Positions 16,501 to 22,911 of a stretch of DNA of 25,912 bases are shown here, piece after piece. The DNA comes from Elusimicrobiota bacterium (GTDB taxonomy: Bacteria > Elusimicrobiota > Elusimicrobia > O2-12-FULL-59-9). The stretch spans positions 1 to 25,912 of the forward strand of contig JACQRQ010000259.1 in assembly GCA_016206405.1 (NCBI GenBank), written 5' to 3'. A program made the translations under genes and the position numbers. The first letter of the stretch is position 1. Each line of letters begins with the position of its first letter. The notes under the pieces were generated by a model. The model was given only the letters and a program-made list of their open reading frames with translations. It was not told where the DNA came from and did not search any database.

Positions 16501-16607
16501 GCCGGAGCAAAGACGGCGCCTCCTCCTGGAGCCTTCTCGGCGGCCTCTTCGGCCGGCAAACTGCGCCGGGAGGCCGCAAGACTTTCCGTTTCCTATGGTT
16601 GTTTTAG
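13524..16607 (+). CDS. Large aromatic-repeat, beta-rich protein of unknown function (body of the interrupted gene)
   Basis: The frame is open from 13524 to TAG 16607 (1,027 codons) in the same phase as the signal-peptide piece. The first start-like codon inside it is TTG 13590, which has no signal peptide, so independent translation would give a misplaced product. The protein holds about 29 short motifs of the form hydrophobic-P-[LF]-[YWF] (LFPLYSY, FFPFYNY, LWPLFHY, FSPFYTY). In the C-terminal half these alternate with 'LLGF-P-WSLF' segments in units of roughly 60-75 residues. The alternating aromatic/charged pattern suggests beta-strands, and with the signal peptide an outer-membrane or surface location is inferred. 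I do not recognise the family. Two perfect hairpins lie inside the coding sequence (13696-13722 and 15302-15339). Confidence 0.75.
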   Translation, partial: KYWRWSALWPLVRYERRDEIRTLSVLPLYRRQTAPDKTQAVLFPAYSYFQENEKRRLGVIGYSPITLFDFRRDFGTGEINRRWLWAFYQRKGQETSLNFFPLIRHKRKPEDVFSYFFPFYNYERDAQGRTLGILGYAPLSLVDLRQDYQTGETYKRYALVTYRKRDPMTSLSVYPLYRQQRAPGESSTELMPIFYHARKTFGNYIHFSMFGLSNYANIFEYTRDDGRKLRSWHMALVYGSSREGSRSEKSILWPFFRSAHNPETEEKDLNLLWPLFKRYRNPDYFSERFLPFYARARDSEFKNFSELPPWALFSPLPAWYRVSNDKYGFNRFLWLGWLTRSPDGRKDVLLNYYNFENNDLETRHRGLFPLWHQSKWQDRSLSVAPLWLSYGEPQHAFRTLFPLHWYYRSKNSALEVNLPLHMRYEGGTYRFNALFPFYYHLLDQEINSELKYYFPLYGFYRRGEKVRRHLLLFPLWSRLHEEDTGVNSWDALWPLFHYETGPQRASTRLLPLYWQRRSPESQSVVAFPLYWHFRGPWGSQTHLVPFFGRFLGENFSLSYTLGPFWVRMAQRDYDRTNILGALVSRRRDKRLDGQTQKSGFGFLGLDPQWSLFSLTREGPLLNHRLFPLYSYQTDGYTNALAVFGLGRLSFFRSEQTSDYFEQRFSPFYTYSRAKVWEKGINAAAMRTISLLGFYPEWSLFYNRWSETDVSRWLFPVYSYQRDENGKDLAFLGGGPFSLIHAADNRRWTLRRFSPFVSYERKKNSKEASDSEEATGLGLLGFSPKWSLISLRREGAVQTSWLFPLYSRRIDRQSSDFSMLGYQQMSLFYSKASPGARRSRFFPLYSYRRQEADKEAPASGSTTLSLLGFFPPLSLYCYKLEGAETSHRLTPFYSYRKGRSGRWLALLGFQRLSLFYSATKAGAFSQRLFPLYGYRREGRPEEPDYAVNADVLGYLARYKRSGESSDFRLLYRLVRLSRTPDVTELEVNPVWDSSRSKDGASSWSLLGGLFGRQTAPGGRKTFRFLWLF
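13696..13722. repeat. 10-bp perfect inverted repeat, 7-nt loop, inside the aromatic-repeat gene
   Basis: GAGTGATCGG (13696-13705) and CCGATCACTC (13713-13722) are exact reverse complements around the loop CTACAGC. The arms encode part of 'LGVIGYSPITLF'. No U-tract follows, so it is not a standard terminator. Confidence 0.75.
15302..15339. repeat. 17-bp perfect hairpin with 4-nt loop inside the aromatic-repeat gene
   Basis: CCAAACCCAAAAATCCG (15302-15318) and CGGATTTTTGGGTTTGG (15323-15339) are exact reverse complements around GTTT. A 17-bp perfect stem inside a coding region is far beyond chance for local sequence. It encodes 'QTQKSGFGFLGLD' at the border between a variable spacer and a conserved repeat motif. 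Confidence 0.9.
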
Positions 16608-16625
16608 TCGGAGCCGCAAACTTCC

Positions 16626-17200
16626 ATGAAACAAAATTCCAAACCTAAAAACCGCTGCCCCTGGGCGGAGGGGCTCCACAGTCTCATGATCGCTTACCAC
16701 GACGCCGAATGGGGAGTTCCCGTCCACGACGACCGCAAGCCGTTTGAATTTATCATCCTGGAGGGCGCCCAAGCCGGGCTGAGTTGGTCTACCGTTTTAA
16801 ATAAACGCGATGCTTACCGCAAGGCGTTTTCCGGCTTCGACCCGGCCGAAACCGCGCGATTTAACGGAAAAAAATCAAAGCGCTGCTGCAAAATCCAGGA
16901 ATCATCCGGAACCGCCTGAAAGTCGCCGCGGCGATAAGCAACGCCCGCGCGTTTCTCGCCTTCCAAAAGGAATTCGGCAGCTTCGATGCTTATATCCGGC
17001 GTTTTGTCGGAGGCAAACCGATTCAAAACCGGCGCAAAACCATGAAAGACCTTCCCGCCGCCTCCCCGGAATCCGACGCTCTGAGCGCGGATTTAAAGGA
17101 ACGAGGGTTAAGGGCCTGCTCCTGGCCGCCATTTTCGATCGCATGAAGGGCCGGCAGTTCGGACTCAGCCGGAACCATCACTCCGGGTCCCGCGGTTTCC
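16626..17200 (+). pseudogene. tag: DNA-3-methyladenine glycosylase I, frameshifted remnant
   Basis: The Tag N-terminus is well preserved: RCPWAEGLHS with the first zinc-ligand Cys, 'IAYHDAEWGVPVHDDRKPFE' with the His, and 'LEGAQAGLSWSTVLNKRDAY' with the catalytic Glu and base-stacking Trp. At the A7 run 16868-16874 one base is missing: the upstream frame runs out at 16919, while the next frame continues the family pattern (IKALLQNPGIIRNRLKVAAA, then 'PESDALSADLKERG'). A second one-base loss near 17111 would restore 'ERGFKGLLLAAIFDRMKG' and 'FGLSRNHH', where the second zinc His lies but the expected Cys four residues later is missing. Tag removes 3-methyladenine from DNA; this copy should be inactive. 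Its 3' end overlaps the end of the convergent RND gene. Confidence 0.85.
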
Positions 17201-20200
17201 TCCATCCAAAAAAGCGCGAAGTTTTTGCCGAAATGTCATCCACCAATACATAGGCGACGGGGATGACGAAAAGGGTCATGGGCATGGCGAAGGTCAGTCC
17301 CCAAGCGAGGGCAAGAGCCATCGGCGCCACGAAAGGCTCCAAACCGCCGAATCCATAGGCTGTGGGAAAAAGTCCGAGCAAGGTGGTGATGGAACTGGCC
17401 CAGATGGGCCGCAGTCGGTCGGCCGCGGCCTCCGCCGCAGCCTGGGAGGCGCTCAATCCCTGGACGCGCTTCTCGTTGATGAAATTGACCAGAACAATGG
17501 CATTATTGACCACCACACCCGTCATGGCCACGACTCCCAGAAGCGCCATAAAGGATGCGGGCTTGCCGTGGAGAATCAAGGCGTAGGCCACGCCCAAAAG
17601 ACCGATGGGCACCGTCAGCAGGATGATCAATGGCTGGACATAAGACCTAAAAAGCGCCGCGAGGATGACAAAGTCCAGAAAGAGGGCCACTCCGAAAGCG
17701 CGGAAAAGCGACCGCAGCGATTTTTGGGTTTCTTCCTCTTCTCCTCCAAAGATGAGCTCATAGCCCGGATAGGATTTCCCGATGTCGAGGAACTCTTTTT
17801 GAAGGCGGCGGTTGGCTTGGCGGGAAGTGAGCTTGGAAATATCCACGCCGGCCGCGATGGAGAGCGCGGGCTTGAAATTATAGCGCTGGAGGAAGGGCGG
17901 TCCCTGAACATCCTCCACTTTGGCGACTCTCCCCAGCCGCACCGGTTTGCCTTGCGGATTGAGCACGTCCAAAGACAAGAGCTCCGCCCTGCGCGAGCGC
18001 TGCTCGGCCAGAAGCCGGATGCGGACGTCCACCTCCTCTTCCGGCCGGTGGATCTTGGAAACCTCGATGCCGTCCACGGCATAGAAAAGATCCTGGGCGA
18101 CGCGCGCCGTGTCCAAGCCGGCGAAAGCCGCTTCCCGGTCGTCTAGAAGGAAGCGCCACTGTCTTTTGCCCTCGTCCATAGAATCGCGGATGTCCACAAT
18201 GCCGGGTATGCGGCTCATTGCGGCCTTGATTTTTTCGCTGATGGAACGATTGATTTCTGGCCGCGGACCGCGCACCCGTACGAAAACCGCCTTTCCCACG
18301 GGAGGGCCGGGGTGGATTTCCTCAACGGCGACTCGCACCGCGCCCGCAGGCAGGCCGATTTTTTGCCTCAATTCCAGCAGAATCTCCTTGGTTTTTCGGG
18401 AACGCGTGTCTTCCGGGCTCAGGAAAACTCTCGCCTGGGCGTAGTGAGTCCCCTGGCGGCGCGTATCCTCCCATCCCTTGACTCCGACGCGAGCGGTCAA
18501 GGCTTCCAACTCCGAGGACGGCAGGGCCAGGATCGCGTCTTCAACTCTGCGAAAAGCCCGGGCGGTCTCGTCCAAGTGCGTCCCGGGAGGCATTTCCAGC
18601 TCTATGAAGAATTGATCGATGAGTCCCGGCGGAAATAAGACGAACTGTATCCTCAGCGCGGCAAGGACCGCAGTGAGCGCTAAAAATCCGGCCACAAGCC
18701 CGGCAAACTTCACGCGGTGATGCAGCACCCAGCCGATGGCCCCCCGATAGAACTTGACCGCCGCCGCATACCAGCGGGATTGGCCGATTTCCTGCACGGG
18801 GCGGCCGTAGTGCATGAGATCAAGCACATGCGACGGAAGTATGAAGAAGGCCTCGAAGGCGCTCGCCACAAAGCACATGCTGACGATGAGCGGGATCATC
18901 ATGAGGAATTTCCCCATGATGCCGCTCATAAGCGCGAAAGGCAAGAACGCGCAGGTGCTGACCGTGACGGACCCTAGAACAGGAAGGATGACCTCCCGCG
19001 TCCCGTCTATGGCGGCCTGGAATGGCTTTTTTCCCAACTCCAAATGGCGGTAGATGTTCTCCGCCACGACGACCGAGTCGTCATCCAGCATGCCCAGCAC
19101 AATGATAAAAGCCAACAACGACATCAAATTGATGGTGAAACCCAGCGGGACGGCCACCAGCATCGCCGCGGCAAAGGAAATGGGCACGCCCCAGGCCGCT
19201 ACGACCGCAAGACGCCAATCCAAGAATAGAAAAAGGGCCGCGAGAATCAGGATTCCCCCTTGAAGCAGGTTGCTCGTCATCACGCTCAAGCGCCTCTTGA
19301 TGAAAAAAGAGAGGTCGTCCGAGATGACAAGCTTCATCCCTCTCTCAGCGAAGCGGGGCGCCTGCTCTTCGCGCAGGCGCTTGACGGCATCCGCCAAGCG
19401 GATGACATCGCCCGATTTATGCTTGCTGACCCTGAGCTCGATGGCCGGCATTCCTGCGGCGCGGACGTAGATCCTTTGATCCGCGAATCCTTCCTTCACC
19501 CGGGCGAGGTCGCGCACGCGCAGAAATCCTCTTTCGTCGTTTCCACGGACGATGATGGCGCCCACCTCCTCCGCCGTGAAGACCGCGCCTTTGACGCGCA
19601 CCCAGTTTTCCAAAAGACCGGATTGCACCGTCCCCGCGGAGCGATCGACGTTGCGGTTGCGGATGGCTGCCGCCACCTCCCCCATGCTCAGACGGGTCCT
19701 GTCCAACTCGTTGCGATCCACCTCAACGATGATCTCCCTTTTGCGGTCGCCATCAAGCTCCACGCGGGAGACGCCCTCGACGTTTTCAATCATGTCCTTG
19801 AGCTCTTCCGCGAACCGGTGCCGGTCGTCGTCGGTTCCCCCCGCCACCGAAAGGCTCAGGAGGGGCCGGTTGGTGGAGGCGGTCAACTCCGTCACCAGCG
19901 GTTTTCGAGCCACTGCCGGCAGGTCTTCCACGCGCGAAACGGCCTGGTAGAGGTCTGTCACCACCCGGTCCTTCTCCCTTTCGCCCAAATCCTCATCGAG
20001 CCTAAGGACGATGATGGATTGGTTCTCTATGGAATAGGCCTCGACCTTATCGATGCCGGAGAGTCCTTTGAGCTCCTCCTCGATGGGACGGGTGACCAGC
20101 GTTTCCACCTCCTCGGGGGCTCCCCCCGGATAGGCGGTGGTGATCGTGACGATATCGAACTTGATGTCGGGAAAGGCCTCGCGGCGCACGCGCAGAGACT

Positions 20201-20276
20201 GCCAGCCGCCCACCGCGACGACAAAAAACGTGATCAGGTTGGTCAGGACGCGGCGGCGAAGGAAGAACGCGATCAC
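17178..20276 (-). CDS. RND-family efflux transporter (AcrB/HAE-type inner-membrane pump)
   Basis: 1,032 residues from GTG 20276, which overlaps the tolC stop (GTGA). The N-terminal helix and 'AFPDIKFDIVTITTAYPGGA' followed by PEEVETLVTRPIEEEL are classic for the superfamily. Helix 4 carries the proton-relay acidic pair in 'GMLDDDSVVVAENIYRHLEL'. Two large periplasmic loops and 12 helices are consistent with a proton-driven drug or hydrophobic-compound pump working as a trimer. The C-terminal half repeats the pattern ('GVVAMTGVVVNNAIVLVNFI'), including the usual replacement of acidic residues by Asn. It is the last gene of the tetR-tolC-RND unit. No periplasmic adaptor gene is present, although these pumps usually require one. 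The substrate is unknown. Confidence 0.95.
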   Translation of the reverse strand: MIAFFLRRRVLTNLITFFVVAVGGWQSLRVRREAFPDIKFDIVTITTAYPGGAPEEVETLVTRPIEEELKGLSGIDKVEAYSIENQSIIVLRLDEDLGEREKDRVVTDLYQAVSRVEDLPAVARKPLVTELTASTNRPLLSLSVAGGTDDDRHRFAEELKDMIENVEGVSRVELDGDRKREIIVEVDRNELDRTRLSMGEVAAAIRNRNVDRSAGTVQSGLLENWVRVKGAVFTAEEVGAIIVRGNDERGFLRVRDLARVKEGFADQRIYVRAAGMPAIELRVSKHKSGDVIRLADAVKRLREEQAPRFAERGMKLVISDDLSFFIKRRLSVMTSNLLQGGILILAALFLFLDWRLAVVAAWGVPISFAAAMLVAVPLGFTINLMSLLAFIIVLGMLDDDSVVVAENIYRHLELGKKPFQAAIDGTREVILPVLGSVTVSTCAFLPFALMSGIMGKFLMMIPLIVSMCFVASAFEAFFILPSHVLDLMHYGRPVQEIGQSRWYAAAVKFYRGAIGWVLHHRVKFAGLVAGFLALTAVLAALRIQFVLFPPGLIDQFFIELEMPPGTHLDETARAFRRVEDAILALPSSELEALTARVGVKGWEDTRRQGTHYAQARVFLSPEDTRSRKTKEILLELRQKIGLPAGAVRVAVEEIHPGPPVGKAVFVRVRGPRPEINRSISEKIKAAMSRIPGIVDIRDSMDEGKRQWRFLLDDREAAFAGLDTARVAQDLFYAVDGIEVSKIHRPEEEVDVRIRLLAEQRSRRAELLSLDVLNPQGKPVRLGRVAKVEDVQGPPFLQRYNFKPALSIAAGVDISKLTSRQANRRLQKEFLDIGKSYPGYELIFGGEEEETQKSLRSLFRAFGVALFLDFVILAALFRSYVQPLIILLTVPIGLLGVAYALILHGKPASFMALLGVVAMTGVVVNNAIVLVNFINEKRVQGLSASQAAAEAAADRLRPIWASSITTLLGLFPTAYGFGGLEPFVAPMALALAWGLTFAMPMTLFVIPVAYVLVDDISAKTSRFFGWRKPRDPE

Positions 20277-21724
20277 TGCGGGAAAGCCTCCAGAAGAACT
20301 CCCAAACAGCGGCGGAGTTCCAGCCGCGCAACGGCCTCATCCATCTCCGCTTCCAAAAGGTTGGCCTGCGCCCTGCGGATGTCCTGCTGAAACCGGATCA
20401 AAAGATCGGTGCTCGATCTCCCGCGTCGAAAGTTTTCCTCCTCGGCTCTGAACTTTCTCCGCTCCAGCTCCAGCAGCCGGCGCCCCGCCTCCACGCGGAG
20501 GCGGGCCAGACGGAGATTTTCCCGGCCGTCCCTTATCTCCCGAAGCCCCCGGCTCTCGGCTTCCCGCGCCTGCGCCGCCGCGACCTCCAGTTGAAGAAGG
20601 TTCTGCCGGCGGGCGAGCCGCTCCCGCGTGGAGGCGAAAGGGAGCGTGAGGCTCAGTCCCGCGGATTTAAGCGAATGACTGAAGGAACCGAGGTCTTGCC
20701 AAGATCCTCCGTAGTCTCCGGCCAGCCCGGCCGCGCCGTAAGACAGGCTCAGGCTGAGATCTGGAAGCGTATCCAGTTTTCCCACGCGCAGGTTCCACTC
20801 CAAGGCTTCGCGCCTTTTTCGCGCCGATTGGACATCTGGGCGGCTCGACAACGACTTAACATCGGAAGCCTCCAAGTCGTCATCCCGCGGCAAAATCTCC
20901 GAAGAGGAGGTCTCGACGCGGAATGGCAAACTCTCTCGATGCATGGCTGCCCATAAGGCGTTTTGCGCCCGCTCCCGTTGGGATTCGGCGATCAAGACCG
21001 CGGTTTCCTGAAGCTCCACGGAGGATCGGGCTTGAAGGAGGTCCGACTCTTCGGCCAGACCATAGCGCCTTTTCTCCTCATTTTTGGCCAAAAGAATCTT
21101 GGCGTCTTTGACCCCCTCCGTCTTGATCCGGATCTGCTCTTGGGCAAAATGAAGTTCCAGGTAAGCTCTGGCTGCCTTGAGGACGGCATTTTCTTGAACC
21201 TGCCTCAGTCGGGCCCGAGCCCCGTCCTCACCGGCTCGGGCGCGCTGCCTGCGGGCCAGGTCGGGCCGGCCCCAGAAGTACCTCAGGAGAGGCTGGCGAA
21301 GATCGAGACTGAGCCTGGAGTCCACGCTGGGGTCGAGTACTCTGAAGGTTGCCTGGTTTTTCAGCCTCTCGTTGGTCCACCGGAGCCTGGCTTCCGTCCC
21401 GAGAAGCGTATTCTGAACAAACCCCGCTTCCCAATGCTCCAATTGCGCGCGCAAACCCTGGAAAGCCGGGGCCGCCCGGGGCGCCTGATCGTCCGCAACG
21501 AAATAGGAGGACTGAAACCTGGGGTCCAAGTTGGACAGAAGAATCGGCTCCTCGAGCGCCGCCAAGATGCTTTCCTTGTGGGCGGCCTCCACCTCCGGGG
21601 AGCGGGACAAGGCTTCGCGCACGGCGTTCTGGAATGTGAGCGTTGGAGTGGAGATTTCCTCAGCCCCGAGCCATGGCGGCCGCGAAAGCAAGGCAAGCAG
21701 AAGCACGCCGGTTTGAGCCGTCAC
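20273..21724 (-). CDS. TolC-family outer-membrane efflux channel
   Basis: 483 residues from GTG 21724, overlapping the tetR stop (GTGA). Residues 1-21 form a short signal peptide (MTAQTGVLLLALLSRPPWLGA); no lipobox Cys is seen. Two related halves show the helical hairpin pattern of the family ('NAVREALSRSPEVEAAHKES', then a second half with 'SSRPDVQSARKRREALEWNL' and 'LPDLSLSLSYGAAGLAGDYG'), with long Glu/Arg/Ala-rich coiled-coil segments. Trimers of this family form the beta-barrel and periplasmic tunnel that export substrates delivered by an inner-membrane pump, here most likely the RND protein directly downstream. Its last codons overlap the RND start, implying coupled translation. Confidence 0.92.
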   Translation of the reverse strand: MTAQTGVLLLALLSRPPWLGAEEISTPTLTFQNAVREALSRSPEVEAAHKESILAALEEPILLSNLDPRFQSSYFVADDQAPRAAPAFQGLRAQLEHWEAGFVQNTLLGTEARLRWTNERLKNQATFRVLDPSVDSRLSLDLRQPLLRYFWGRPDLARRQRARAGEDGARARLRQVQENAVLKAARAYLELHFAQEQIRIKTEGVKDAKILLAKNEEKRRYGLAEESDLLQARSSVELQETAVLIAESQRERAQNALWAAMHRESLPFRVETSSSEILPRDDDLEASDVKSLSSRPDVQSARKRREALEWNLRVGKLDTLPDLSLSLSYGAAGLAGDYGGSWQDLGSFSHSLKSAGLSLTLPFASTRERLARRQNLLQLEVAAAQAREAESRGLREIRDGRENLRLARLRVEAGRRLLELERRKFRAEEENFRRGRSSTDLLIRFQQDIRRAQANLLEAEMDEAVARLELRRCLGVLLEAFPQ

Positions 21725-22350
21725 TTTCTCAGCGCTCCCAACAGCAATTTTGCCCGGAGCTTAATTGCCTCATCCGAAAGAAGGGCGGCTTCCAACTGCA
21801 TGAGGCTCATCCCCATGGGCCGCTGCGCTCCGGCCGTTTCCAGAAGGCTCACCAGCAGGTTGGGAGCGCCCATGCCTCCCAAAAGAAAAGAAACGGCCAG
21901 GGGAGGAGGAACGCGGCGCAGCAGTCCCTCGGACCAGCATTTTTCCAGAAGGGAAAGGATGATGGCCAAGTGACGGTGGACGTTTTGGGCCGCGAACTCG
22001 ATGGGAGGACGATGACCATGCATGGCCTCGCGGATCAGTAGAAAAAAAACGGGGCGGTTTTGGCGGGCGAATCTGCCCATGACTAAGAGGGCGTTTTCCA
22101 ACCGTTTGAGCGGAGACCCGTCCCCCGAGGTCTCCAGGCTCAGATGGGCGAAGAACTCTTCATAGATCTCCTGCAGGAGCCGCTTCACGAAAGTTCTCTT
22201 GCTGCCGAAATGGTAGTGGAACATTCCCAAGTTCACGCGGGCGCGGCGCGCCACATCGCGGATTTTAAGGCCGGAGAGTCCCGATTCGCGCACCAGGGCG
22301 CGCGCGGCCTCCAGAAGTTTTCGGTCGGTGTTGCGGGAAGGTCTCGACAT
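21721..22350 (-). CDS. TetR-family transcriptional repressor of the efflux operon
   Basis: 209 residues from ATG 22350. The N-terminal helix-turn-helix is typical ('LLEAARALVRESGLSGLKIR' followed by DVARRARVNLGMFHYHFGSK), with the YHFGSK motif closing the DNA-binding domain; residues about 60-209 form the helical ligand-binding/dimerisation domain. The promoter immediately upstream contains two perfect palindromes overlapping the -10 and the ribosome-binding site, so autorepression of the whole tetR-tolC-RND unit is the likely mode of action, relieved by a pump substrate. The AGGTG ribosome-binding site lies inside the second palindrome. The stop codon overlaps the tolC GTG start. Confidence 0.93.
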   Translation of the reverse strand: MSRPSRNTDRKLLEAARALVRESGLSGLKIRDVARRARVNLGMFHYHFGSKRTFVKRLLQEIYEEFFAHLSLETSGDGSPLKRLENALLVMGRFARQNRPVFFLLIREAMHGHRPPIEFAAQNVHRHLAIILSLLEKCWSEGLLRRVPPPLAVSFLLGGMGAPNLLVSLLETAGAQRPMGMSLMQLEAALLSDEAIKLRAKLLLGALRK

Positions 22351-22353
22351 AAC

Positions 22354-22367
22354 TATACACCTGTATA
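22354..22367. promoter_or_regulatory. Operator 2, TATACA-GG-TGTATA, overlapping start site and ribosome-binding site
   Basis: A second perfect 6-2-6 palindrome lies 16 bp centre to centre from operator 1. It covers the predicted transcription start, and its core supplies the AGGTG ribosome-binding site 7 nt before the tetR ATG. The shared pattern of the two sites is TATAC-4-GTATA. Confidence 0.75.
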
Positions 22368-22396
22368 TTTATACCTCGGTATAGTAATTTTGTCAA
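22368..22396 (-). promoter_or_regulatory. Sigma70 promoter of the tetR-tolC-RND operon
   Basis: On the minus strand TTGACA (22391-22396) and TATAAA (22368-22373) are separated by exactly 17 bp: a consensus -35 and a five-of-six -10. The predicted start is near 22361, leaving a leader of only about 11 nt before ATG 22350. Confidence 0.85.
22370..22383. promoter_or_regulatory. Operator 1, TATACC-GA-GGTATA, overlapping the spacer and -10
   Basis: A perfect 6-2-6 palindrome overlaps the -10 and the 3' half of the promoter spacer. A repressor bound here would block RNA polymerase. The adjacent gene encodes a TetR-family repressor, the natural candidate to bind it. Confidence 0.75.
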
Positions 22397-22485
22397 TACC
22401 CGCCGGCCGCCGGCCGCTGCGCGGCGCGCTTGGGGGTTGCTGGAGGGGCGCGAATTAGCTACATTGCGCAAACAAGGGGCGCGGC

Positions 22486-22911
22486 ATGAAACCTAAATAT
22501 CTCAGGATGGTTCGGGGCATGAAGAAGGGGACGGAGCGGGATTGGTCGGTTTATATACTTCGCTGCGGGGACGGAACGCTTTACACCGGCATCGCCAAGG
22601 ACGTCGCGGCGCGGTTAAAACAGCACGGCCGGGGGAAAGGCGCGGCCTACACCCGCACCCGCCTTCCGCTTGCGCTCCTTTATCAGCGGCCCCGCTTAAC
22701 CAGGTCCCAAGCTCTGGTGCGGGAAATTAAAATCAAGCGCTTGCCGCGCACCGCCAAGGAAAAACTGATCAACAAATCATCACCCAAACCGGCCTCTTTT
22801 ACGCCGCCGCGCGGCGATAGGGCAAATACGCCGGCTCCCACTGCTCCACATTCCCGGATCCTCCGACCTGCCGCGACGCGGCGCGCGCAAGCTCCAGCGA
22901 AATTTTCCTGA
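22486..22911 (+). CDS. GIY-YIG nuclease-domain protein (YhbQ / UPF0213-like)
   Basis: 141 residues from ATG 22486, preceded by AAGGGG with 6-nt spacing; a later in-frame ATG at 22519 is also possible. The GIY-YIG core is 'WSVYILRCGDGTLYTGIAKD', with the paired motifs VYI (22-24) and YTG (33-35) and the conserved Arg in 'AARLKQH'. The following 'GAAYTRTRLPLALLYQRP' and 'ALVREIKIKRLPRTAKEKLI' complete the small stand-alone domain, including the metal-ligand Glu. Such proteins are presumed structure-specific DNA nucleases, but their role in cells is not well defined. The C-terminal 40 or so residues are low-complexity and lie antisense to the end of the malic enzyme gene, giving a 113-bp convergent overlap. 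Confidence 0.87.
   Translation: MKPKYLRMVRGMKKGTERDWSVYILRCGDGTLYTGIAKDVAARLKQHGRGKGAAYTRTRLPLALLYQRPRLTRSQALVREIKIKRLPRTAKEKLINKSSPKPASFTPPRGDRANTPAPTAPHSRILRPAATRRAQAPAKFS

Noticed and set aside
16810..17253. 147-codon + frame as a separate gene
   Set aside because: Only its 3' part resembles the tail of Tag after a frameshift; the rest is an out-of-frame reading of the tag remnant.
19260..20390. 376-codon open frame on the + strand
   Set aside because: It is antisense to the RND and tolC genes, which have full family signatures; its sequence has no domain and mirrors GC-rich codon structure.
20963..21973. 336-codon open frame on the + strand
   Set aside because: It lies opposite tolC and the tetR end, has no recognisable protein features and no ribosome-binding site.
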